Shown: one piece after another, positions 1-8,111 of the stretch | Layout: the number at the start of each line of letters is the position of its first letter | How positions within the stretch are numbered: position 1 is the stretch's first letter | DNA from: Actinomycetota bacterium | Lineage (GTDB): Bacteria; Actinomycetota; Acidimicrobiia; IMCC26256; PALSA-610 | Length of the DNA stretch: 8,111 bases | Assembly (NCBI GenBank): GCA_030839005.1 | Contig: JAUZEM010000432.1 | Location: 1-8,111 of the forward strand | Reading direction: 5' to 3' | The notes under the pieces: generated by a model | The model's input: the letters and a program-made list of their open reading frames with translations, nothing else | What the model was told of the DNA's origin: nothing | Databases searched by the model: none | Position numbers and translations under genes: made by a program

Positions 1-427
1 CGATCGAAACGTGCCCTTCGGCCATGACCTCGAGCAGCGCGGATTGCACCTTCGCCGGCGCCCGGTTGATCTCGTCCGCGAGGACCATGTTCGCGAACAC
101 CGGTCCCCACTCGATGTCGAAGTCTTCGCGGGAAGGCCTCCAGACCCGAGTGCCGACGATGTCGGCCGGGACCAGATCGGGCGTGAATTGGAGCCGCACG
201 AACGAGCCGCCGACGACGCGCGCGAGCGTCGATACCGTCAACGTCTTCGCCAGGCCCGGGACGCCCTCGATGAGGCAGTGACCGCGGGCGAGCAGGCAGA
301 TCATCGCCCGCTCGACCATCCGGTCCTGACCGACGATGACCCGCTTCACCTCGAAGAGCGACTCCTCGAGGCGCTCCGCGTGGCGCTTGTTGTCGTCAGC
401 CGGTGTGGTCGAGTCGGGACCGCTCAT
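1..427 (-). CDS. MoxR-family AAA+ ATPase, N-terminal part (cut by the window edge)
   Basis: This is the first 142 residues of a MoxR-type AAA+ ATPase; the rest lies beyond base 1. MoxR proteins are cytoplasmic chaperone-like ATPases, usually about 320-350 residues, that often work with VWA-domain proteins encoded nearby (family knowledge). Visible motifs: Walker A GVPGLAKT (residues 55-62), the family-typical stretch QFTPDLVPADIVGT (80-93), and Walker B MVLADEINR (114-122) with catalytic D118 and E119, followed by the start of the LLEVMAEG helix. The ATG at 425-427 is preceded by AAGGAG (minus strand, about 434-439) at a spacing of 8 bases, which fixes the start. It is transcribed away from the propeller gene at 620. 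The usual partners (DUF58 and VWA proteins) would lie off the left edge and cannot be checked here. The family assignment is very secure; the specific client is unknown. Confidence 0.95.
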   Translation of the reverse strand, partial: MSGPDSTTPADDNKRHAERLEESLFEVKRVIVGQDRMVERAMICLLARGHCLIEGVPGLAKTLTVSTLARVVGGSFVRLQFTPDLVPADIVGTRVWRPSREDFDIEWGPVFANMVLADEINRAPAKVQSALLEVMAEGHVSI

Positions 428-619
428 GAGTGGGGCTCCTTCGAGGAGGTCGGGACGGGCCGCATCCCGGCCATGATGTCGGGGAAATCTGAGAGGAAGG
501 TGCGGACGCGCCGCAGTCTCGCTGAGTATTTCCGGTGAATCGACCCCGGCCCGGGCCGCCGTTAGCCACGATCGTCACCAAATGCGCGCGGCTCATTCGC
601 GGCTGATATTTTGCGCGGC
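428..619. promoter_or_regulatory. Divergent intergenic region between moxR-like and propeller genes
   Basis: These 192 bases separate two genes transcribed in opposite directions, so they should hold both promoters. The minus-strand gene has a clear ribosome binding site (AAGGAG on the minus strand, about 434-439). On the plus side, TATTTT at 607-612 fits a TAnnnT -10 element and ends 7 bases before the GTG at 620; no good -35 box is seen at 16-18 bases upstream. The 10-base palindrome GGCCCGGGCC at 548-557 could be a protein-binding site or merely a product of base composition. No convincing coding potential is seen here. Confidence 0.45.
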
Positions 620-1783
620 GTGACGACGACATATGTCGAGTCGCCCGAGCCCGTCCGCGACGGTCTCGCCCTCCTGGTCGGAACTCGCAAGGGCGCGTGG
701 ATCCTCACCGGCGACGAGCGTCGCGAGCAGTGGAGGGCCGCCGGGCCGTTGTTCCTGGGTCACATCGCCCAACACGTCGTGCTCGATCCGCGCGATCGAA
801 CGACGCTGTTGCTTGCCGCGAGCACCGGTCACCTCGGTCCGACGGTTTTCCGATCGGAGAACCTCGGTCGTTCGTGGAAGGAGGCCACCCGCCCGCCTGC
901 GTTCGCGGCCGGCGAGCGTCTCGGTCGGAGCCTGCGTGCGGTGTTCTGGCTCAGCCCCGGACACCCGGACGAGCCGGGCTCGTGGTACGCGGGAGGGTCA
1001 CCGCAGGGGCTCTTCCGCTCCGACGACGGGGGTGACACCTGGGAGTCCGTGCACGGTTGGAACGATCATCCGAAGTGGGAGACGTGGGCGGAGTGGCCGG
1101 AGGAGGGGACGCCGGACGGTTCCATGCTCCACTCGATCATCGTCGACCCCAGCGACGCGTCGCACCTCTATATCGGCTTGTCGGGTGGAGGGGTCTTCGA
1201 GAGCGCCGACGGCGGTGCCGACTGGCTGCCCCTCAACGCGGGATCGGTCGCGACGTTCCTTCCCGATCCAGAGCCGGAGTTCGGACACGATCCGCATTGC
1301 GTGCGATTGCACCCGCTGCGCCCCGATCGCCTCTACCAACAGAATCACTGCGGCATCTATCGCATGGACCGGCCGGACGCGCGCTGGATCCGCGTCGGCG
1401 ACAACATGCCGCCCGAAGTCGGCGACATCGGTTTCCCCATCGAACTGCATCCCCGCGATCCCGATACCGCGTGGGTCTTCCCGATGGACGGAACCGATGT
1501 GTGGCCGCGCACGAGCCCCGGAGGACGGCCCGCCGTCTACATCACGCGCGACGCCGGCGAGTCCTGGACGCGTCGTGACGCGGGGCTTCCGGAGCGCGGT
1601 TGGTTCACCGTGAAGCGTCAGGCGATGACGGTCGACACTCGGGATCCGGTCGGCGTGTACTTCGGCACGACGAGCGGCGAGATCTGGGCGAGCGCCGACG
1701 AAGGGGCTTCGTGGGAGTGCCTCGCGCGCCATCTGCCTGAGATCTACTCCGTCGAGCATGCGGATCCGGTGAGCCGCCGGTGA
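620..1783 (+). CDS. Asp-box (BNR-type) beta-propeller protein, sialidase/YVTN-like, cytoplasmic
   Basis: A 387-residue protein with five Asp-box-like motifs (S/T-x-D-x-G-x-T/S-W pattern): SENLGRSW (79-86), SDDGGDTW (134-141), SADGGADW (195-202), TRDAGESW (309-316) and SADEGASW (358-365). Such repeats mark bladed beta-propellers of the sialidase/sortilin/YVTN superfamily; databases often name similar proteins 'exo-alpha-sialidase' or 'glycosyl hydrolase', but no sialidase active-site arginine triad can be assigned here and enzymatic activity is unproven. There is no signal peptide or membrane segment, so it should stay in the cytoplasm, unlike true secreted sialidases. A His/Cys-rich stretch (HDPHC, 223-227; QQNHCG, 240-245) interrupts the repeats. 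The start is uncertain: GTG 620 is preferred because a TATTTT -10 element ends 7 bases upstream (leaderless initiation); TTG 611 would add three residues. Its TGA overlaps the GTG of the sulfur-carrier gene by four bases, implying translational coupling. Confidence 0.85.
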   Translation: MTTTYVESPEPVRDGLALLVGTRKGAWILTGDERREQWRAAGPLFLGHIAQHVVLDPRDRTTLLLAASTGHLGPTVFRSENLGRSWKEATRPPAFAAGERLGRSLRAVFWLSPGHPDEPGSWYAGGSPQGLFRSDDGGDTWESVHGWNDHPKWETWAEWPEEGTPDGSMLHSIIVDPSDASHLYIGLSGGGVFESADGGADWLPLNAGSVATFLPDPEPEFGHDPHCVRLHPLRPDRLYQQNHCGIYRMDRPDARWIRVGDNMPPEVGDIGFPIELHPRDPDTAWVFPMDGTDVWPRTSPGGRPAVYITRDAGESWTRRDAGLPERGWFTVKRQAMTVDTRDPVGVYFGTTSGEIWASADEGASWECLARHLPEIYSVEHADPVSRR

Positions 1784-2040
1784 AGGTCCGCATCCCCGAC
1801 CCGCTGCGCTCTTACACGGAGCGCCAGTCGGTCGTGGAAGCCGCCGGCGACACGGTCGGCGCGGTGATCGCCGATCTCGACCGCCAGTATCCGGGCATCC
1901 GCTTCCGGATGGTCGACGAGCAGAACAAGATCCGCCCCCACATGAAGGTGTTCGTCAACGAGGACGCTGTACGCGACCCAGAGACCCGTGTCGCTCCCGG
2001 CGACGAGCTCACCATCATGCAGGCGCTCTCCGGCGGCTGA
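1780..2040 (+). CDS. MoaD/ThiS-family ubiquitin-like sulfur-carrier protein
   Basis: An 86-residue protein ending in ALSGG, the C-terminal diglycine that in MoaD, ThiS and related beta-grasp proteins is adenylated by an E1-like enzyme and converted to a thiocarboxylate (family knowledge). Length and pattern fit the family: an N-terminal strand (MKVRIPDPLRSYT), a helix around residues 24-36 (DTVGAVIADLDRQ), a VFVNEDAV strand-turn (57-64) and the PGDELTIMQALSGG end (73-86). It starts at GTG 1780 inside the stop of the propeller gene (GTGA overlap), so both are probably translated together. No moaE, thiG, moeB/thiF or cysteine synthase gene is in the window, so it is not obviously the molybdopterin or thiamine carrier; its acceptor and activating enzyme are unknown. 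Fold and diglycine assignment are strong; pathway is open. Confidence 0.9.
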   Translation: MKVRIPDPLRSYTERQSVVEAAGDTVGAVIADLDRQYPGIRFRMVDEQNKIRPHMKVFVNEDAVRDPETRVAPGDELTIMQALSGG

Positions 2041-2149
2041 ATCCCGCAACCTCGGAAAATCGGCTGGATTGTCGAGGATCGCCCGTCGAACAAGACGACG
2101 CGCGTGCACGATCGCCCCAAATCCTCGTCGCGCCCACATGGAGGCTGCA
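2041..2149. promoter_or_regulatory. Intergenic region upstream of the hybrid kinase gene
   Basis: These 109 bases lie between the sulfur-carrier stop and the kinase start. They end with a good ribosome binding site, GGAGG at 2140-2144, placed 5 bases before ATG 2150, which decides that start over the in-frame ATG at 2138 that has no such site. No clear sigma-70 promoter or terminator hairpin was recognised, so whether the kinase has its own promoter or is read through from the propeller pair is not settled by the sequence. Confidence 0.4.
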
Positions 2150-5178
<3,029 letters not shown>

Positions 5179-5182
<4 letters not shown>

Positions 5183-6207
5183 GCACCTCGCCGCTCGAAG
5201 CCGCCATCGTCGGATCGCGCGCCGTGCGTGCCATGTCGCCCGTCCCGATCCTGGTCGTCGACGACAATGCCGCAAAGCGACTGGCACTGAAGGCGGCTTT
5301 GGCGCCGCTCGGTCACACGATCGTCCAAGCCGACTCCGGCCTCGCGGCGTTGCGCTGCGTCATGGCCCAGGACTTCGCGCTCATCCTGCTCGACGTCCGC
5401 ATGCCGATCATGGACGGTTTCGAGACCGCGGAGCTCATTCGCACACGTCGACAATCCGCGCTGACCCCGATCATCTTCATCACGGCATTCGGCAGCGACG
5501 AGCTCGGGCACGCCGATCTCTACGCCCAGGGTGCGGTCGACTTCATGTTTGCCCCGGTCCGACCGAACGAGCTTCGAGCCAAAGTGTCGGTCTTCGCGAA
5601 CCTCTTCATCGAAGCGGAAGTACTTGCCTCGCGGGCCCGCGACGTGCAGACATCCGCTGAACAGTTGCGGCGCGCGAACAACGAGCTGACGACCCTCGTC
5701 CGCCAAGACCCTCTCACCGGGCTGGGTAACCGGAGGGCGTTCGAACAGGATTTCGACCTGCTGGAAGCGCGCGTGACCCGCTACGAGCACAGCTACTGCA
5801 TTGCCATGCTCGACATCGACCATTTCAAGTCGTACAACGACACCTACGGTCACCCCGCCGGCGACCGGATCCTCCATGCGTTCGCGAGCCGGCTCCAACA
5901 AGAAGTTCGCGCCGGAGACGCGCTCTACCGCTTCGGTGGCGACGAGTTCTTGTGCGTCCTCCCCGAGCAGTCCCTCGCCTCGGGAACCAACGCGGTCGAG
6001 CGCATGCGAACCGGGGTCGAAGGCCTCGCCATGCCGCACGCGGGCAACCCGCTCGGAGTGGTGACCTTCAGCGCCGGTCTCGCGATCCTGGATCCGACCC
6101 GTATCGATTCGGCGAATGAGGTACTGAAGGAAGCCGACACCGCGCTCTACCGAGCCAAGGAGCTCGGTCGCAACCGCGTCGAGCAGGTGGTCGCCAATCT
6201 CGCGTGA
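5179..6207 (+). CDS. PleD-like response regulator with GGDEF domain (diguanylate cyclase)
   Basis: A 342-residue soluble protein predicted to make cyclic di-GMP from two GTP. The receiver (about 22-142) has acidic D28-D29, phospho-acceptor D72 in LLDVRMP and T102, but the usual switch lysine is alanine (A125 in FMFAPV). A short helix (145-172) links to GGDEF (about 173-340): DPLTGLGNRRAF (177-188), LDIDHFKSYND (211-221), the active-site loop RFGGDEF (251-257), and an inhibitory I-site R244-A-G-D247 placed five residues before GGDEF, as in PleD. An active, product-inhibited enzyme is therefore expected. The GTG start at 5179 overlaps the kinase stop (GTGA), implying coupling; ATG 5233, just before the receiver, is an alternative giving 324 residues, and neither start has a strong ribosome binding site. 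As the operon partner it is the natural target of the upstream kinase. A GC-rich hairpin follows its stop. Confidence 0.93.
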
Positions 6208-6220
6208 GTTCGGCGCCGTC

Positions 6221-6243
6221 CGAGCGAGCATTGGCTCCGCTCG
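6221..6243 (+). terminator. GC-rich hairpin after the kinase-cyclase operon
   Basis: CGAGCGAGC (6221-6229) pairs with GCTCCGCTCG (6234-6243) to give nine base pairs, one bulged C at 6238 and an ATTG loop. It lies 14 bases past the cyclase stop. There is no T-run after it, so it is not a textbook intrinsic terminator, but U-less hairpins are often proposed to end transcription in high-GC actinobacteria. It could alternatively stabilise the 3' end of the message. Confidence 0.45.
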
Positions 6244-6280
6244 TCAAGACTGCTCCTCCTGGGAACCAGGTCCGGCTCGC

Positions 6281-6296
6281 CGACGTCTGAACGTCG
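6281..6296. promoter_or_regulatory. Perfect 6+6 inverted repeat upstream of the lipoprotein gene
   Basis: CGACGT-CTGA-ACGTCG is a perfect dyad of 6-base arms with a 4-base centre, 19 bases before the ATG at 6316. It could be an operator for a small dimeric regulator or a short hairpin in the leader. CG-rich dyads of this size also arise by chance in such DNA, so the call is tentative. Confidence 0.25.
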
Positions 6297-6315
6297 ACCG
6301 TGTCGTGGAGGAGCC

Positions 6316-7623
6316 ATGAGCCGAGCACGTTGTTGGGGGATCTCGACGGCAGCCGTCGTCGCATTAGTGGCCGCCGCGTGTGGGTCGGCCGCTCAGTCCG
6401 GGCACGGTCCTTCGACGGGAACGACTGCTCCGTCGCGGCTCGAGTTGGCGTTTGCGGGACGGGAGGCCACGGCATCGGCGCAGGAGGGGGCGCCGGCAAT
6501 CTTCCCGGTGCGTCCGACGGAATACGTCCTCGACGCGACTCTGCCCGACCTCGGCGCCCGCGCGCCGGTCCGGAGGATGGACGCACCCGAGGTGGAAGCC
6601 GCCGACGTACAACGGTTCGCGAGCGCGCTCGATGTCGCCGGTGACCCGGTACGCAATGCCACGGGTTGGGAAGTGCACGACGCCGACGCGACCCTCTCCT
6701 TCATCGTGAGCGACGGCCGCGTCAGTGTGTCGTATTCGCCAGGTGTTACGAACGCAGTCGGCGGGTCGCCGGGCTCGGCGGGTGGCGCGACGACAGGAAA
6801 CGCGGCGTCGGACGGTTCCGTGACGAAAGGTGCGCCGAGCGAACCCGCGCCGGTTCGGCCCGCGCCGAACGGCGTCTCGCAACCACGGGCACCGGTTGAT
6901 GTGCCGGGCGCAGACGCGGCGCGAACGATCGCGCGCGAGTTGCTCGACCGCGTGGGCGTGCTGGCTGGACAGAAGTGGTCGACCGATGTCAGCGACAGCG
7001 GCGGAGTCGCCGTCGCGTGCGTGGTCGGGGCGCCGTGCCCGACGGTCCCGCCCGAGGTCTCCGCGCGCACGGTCACGTTCTCGCTGGTGCTCGACGGGAC
7101 GCGCGTTGACGGCGTCGACTGGTCGGTCACGATCGGCGAGCACCGTCGCATCGAATCCGTCAATGGCGAATGGGCGACACCGGCGCCGCGCGGCAACTAC
7201 CCACTGCGCTCGACCACGGACGTGTTCGCCGACCTCCAACACGGCAAGGCACGGTTTACGGGCCCACAACCGATGACGGCTCTGTCGGACTCGCGAGCGG
7301 GCGACGCGCCGGCCACGGGCGCGCCCTCGATCGAACCGTCGCCGACGGTCCCGGCCGTCACCGTGCACGTCACGGGCGTCTCGCTCGGGATTGCGCGTTG
7401 GGATGCGTACGCCGAGGGTCACACGATCATCGATCTCGTCCCTACCTACCGGTTCCACACTCGCGTCGAGGGACGCGCGTCGAGTGACATCGTCGTGCTC
7501 GCACTCGACCCGGGCGTCGTCACGTTCACGAACCCTGTCGCGAAATCCAAGCCGCTTCCGGCCCAACCGGCACCCTCGCCAGTTCCGGCATCCGGCGGCG
7601 CGGAATCGACCCCAACTTCCTGA
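6316..7623 (+). CDS. Putative secreted lipoprotein of unknown function
   Basis: A 435-residue protein, not recognised as a named family. The N-terminus has a short positive region (MSRAR), a hydrophobic stretch (about 9-21) and AAAC at 19-22, a plausible lipobox with C22 as the lipidated cysteine; it should be anchored on the outer face of the membrane. Two Ser/Gly/Pro/Ala-rich segments (about 145-195 and 325-345) and a Pro/Ser-rich tail (about 410-435) look disordered and divide it into three folded parts: 62-142, 196-320 and 346-408. The middle part has a cysteine pair (C235, C241) and NYPLRSTTDVFADL (294-307); the last has VTGVSLG followed by LVPTYRF (374-380), a pattern I associate with uncharacterised actinobacterial lipoproteins. 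The start is well supported: GGAGGAG at 6307-6313 precedes the ATG. It stands alone, after the cyclase operon and convergent with the small minus-strand gene. Confidence 0.82.
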   Translation: MSRARCWGISTAAVVALVAAACGSAAQSGHGPSTGTTAPSRLELAFAGREATASAQEGAPAIFPVRPTEYVLDATLPDLGARAPVRRMDAPEVEAADVQRFASALDVAGDPVRNATGWEVHDADATLSFIVSDGRVSVSYSPGVTNAVGGSPGSAGGATTGNAASDGSVTKGAPSEPAPVRPAPNGVSQPRAPVDVPGADAARTIARELLDRVGVLAGQKWSTDVSDSGGVAVACVVGAPCPTVPPEVSARTVTFSLVLDGTRVDGVDWSVTIGEHRRIESVNGEWATPAPRGNYPLRSTTDVFADLQHGKARFTGPQPMTALSDSRAGDAPATGAPSIEPSPTVPAVTVHVTGVSLGIARWDAYAEGHTIIDLVPTYRFHTRVEGRASSDIVVLALDPGVVTFTNPVAKSKPLPAQPAPSPVPASGGAESTPTS

Positions 7624-7701
7624 CCAGCCGAAGAGCTCGTCGATTCGGTAGCGCACCGTTCGGCGCGGTCCGGCATTGGTGGGCGACGCTCCCGATAGCG
7701 C

Positions 7702-7914
7702 TTACCGCCTTCGCCTCTCGATGCGGTCGCGGAATTGCTCCCAGGTCAAATCGATCTTTCGCGTCTTGGCGCCCTTCGGCCACCACAGCACGCCACCCTT
7801 GCTGATCCGTAGCTCGCCGAGCTTGCCGCCGTCGTCGGTGAAGATTTCGAAGACGACATCACTATTTCCGACCTCGCGCTTCGGCTGTCGGATCGTCACA
7901 ACATGGTCCGCCAT
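7702..7914 (-). CDS. Conserved small protein of unknown function (GELRISKGGVLWWP type)
   Basis: A 70-residue, charged, soluble protein. Its core GELRISKGGVLWWPKG (33-48) followed by LTWEQFRDRIERRRR (56-70) resembles small hypothetical proteins I know from many actinobacteria, which share a 'GEL.ISKG.....WWP' core and a W-x-x-F helix; no function is established. It has no signal peptide, membrane segment or nucleic-acid-binding motif beyond the basic RRRR tail. There is no ribosome binding site before the ATG at 7912-7914; instead a TAGATT -10 element ends 6 bases before it, so translation is probably leaderless. It converges with the lipoprotein gene and diverges from the partial gene at 8003. 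The reading frame is real on motif and start evidence, despite its size. Confidence 0.8.
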   Translation of the reverse strand: MADHVVTIRQPKREVGNSDVVFEIFTDDGGKLGELRISKGGVLWWPKGAKTRKIDLTWEQFRDRIERRRR

Positions 7915-7920
7915 GGACGC

Positions 7921-7926
7921 AATCTA
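7921..7926 (-). promoter_or_regulatory. -10 element giving a leaderless start for the 70-residue gene
   Basis: Read on the minus strand the hexamer is TAGATT (TAnnnT type). Six bases separate it from the ATG, which puts the expected transcription start on the A of the start codon. No good -35 box lies 16-18 bases further upstream. The lack of any purine-rich ribosome binding site supports leaderless translation. Confidence 0.45.
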
Positions 7927-7969
7927 CGTCGGGCGGGCGAGCGCTCACTCGTGCAACCGCGTCCGCTCG

Positions 7970-7997
7970 TTGTCCTCGCGAGCCCGCGGCATACTGT
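7970..7997 (+). promoter_or_regulatory. Sigma-70-like promoter for the partial gene at 8003
   Basis: TTGTCC (7970-7975) matches four of six bases of the TTGACA -35 consensus, and TACTGT (7992-7997) fits TAnnnT, with a 16-base spacer. The -10 hexamer ends 5 bases before ATG 8003, so the transcript would start at or next to the start codon. There is no ribosome binding site in those bases, again suggesting a leaderless message. Confidence 0.45.
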
Positions 7998-8002
7998 CGT
8001 CG

Positions 8003-8111
8003 ATGGTCGAGACTGCCGAGGAGGCTCTCCAGAACACGTTCGCGTGGTTCGAGGTGAACAGTGGCTGGGCACCACCCGAGCACGACACGCTCTTGGAGTG
8101 GATCGCCGATG
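8003..8111 (+). CDS. Partial gene of unknown function, N-terminal 36 residues
   Basis: Only the first 36 codons are inside the window and the frame is open to the right edge. The residues include AEEALQNTFAWF (5-16) and NSGWAPPEHDTLLEWIAD (19-36), an amphipathic helix, a Trp-Pro-Pro turn and a second helix. Third codon positions are strongly G/C, as in the other genes. The start ATG follows a good promoter-like pair of boxes with no room for a ribosome binding site. I do not recognise the family with confidence; too little is present to name a function. Confidence 0.6.
   Translation, partial: MVETAEEALQNTFAWFEVNSGWAPPEHDTLLEWIAD

Noticed and set aside
11..538. Plus-strand open frame of 175 codons at the left edge
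   Set aside because: It is the antisense of the moxR-like gene, whose Walker A and B motifs on the minus strand are unmistakable.
620..1783. Reading the propeller protein as a true sialidase
   Set aside because: Asp boxes alone do not show sialidase activity; no signal peptide and no assignable arginine triad or catalytic Tyr/Glu pair.
1988..2149. Upstream extension of the kinase frame into the sulfur-carrier gene
   Set aside because: Those codons give Arg/Ser-rich sequence without domain character and overlap a solid gene. GGAGG before ATG 2150 marks the real start.
7628..7648. Possible terminator hairpin CCGAA...TTCGG after the lipoprotein gene
   Set aside because: Only five base pairs with an 11-base loop and no T-run; too weak to call.
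6364..7656. A 430-codon open frame on the minus strand opposite the lipoprotein gene
   Set aside because: It is very Arg/Asp-rich with no recognisable motif, typical of antisense frames in high-GC DNA. The plus frame has a ribosome binding site, signal peptide and lipobox.
7862..8083. Minus-strand 73-codon frame overlapping the divergent promoter region
   Set aside because: No motif, overlaps two better-supported genes on both sides and lacks a start signal.

Overview
The window is dense, high-GC DNA (roughly two thirds G+C) with GTG starts, strong G/C preference at third codon positions and several apparently leaderless genes. Together with the protein families present this points to an actinobacterium (Actinomycetota). 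The class cannot be fixed from sequence alone; an Acidimicrobiia-like or other non-Streptomyces lineage is a guess. No RNA gene, CRISPR array, insertion sequence or other mobile element was seen, so this looks like chromosomal core or accessory DNA rather than an island.

Layout. The left edge (1-427, minus) is the N-terminal part of a MoxR-family AAA+ ATPase. A 192-bp divergent region separates it from a plus-strand pair (620-2040): a cytoplasmic Asp-box (BNR-type) beta-propeller protein whose stop overlaps by four bases the start of a small MoaD/ThiS-like, ubiquitin-fold sulfur-carrier protein ending in Gly-Gly. After 109 bp comes a two-gene signalling operon (2150-6207): a 1010-residue soluble hybrid histidine kinase (HAMP array, GAF, coiled coil, HisKA, HATPase, receiver) resembling the Nik1/group III architecture, overlapping by four bases a PleD-like REC-GGDEF diguanylate cyclase with intact GGDEF and I-site. 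A GC-rich hairpin follows the operon. Next is a 435-residue putative lipoprotein of unknown function (6316-7623, plus). At the right end, a 70-residue conserved small protein (minus, 7702-7914) diverges from a partial gene of unknown function (plus, from 8003).

How the genes may work together. The kinase and cyclase most likely form one pathway in which a cytoplasmic signal read by the HAMP/GAF module is turned into cyclic di-GMP. The propeller and sulfur-carrier proteins are probably made in a fixed ratio and may act as partners; this pair is the least explained unit of the window. MoxR, the lipoprotein and the small proteins have no evident link to these two units.
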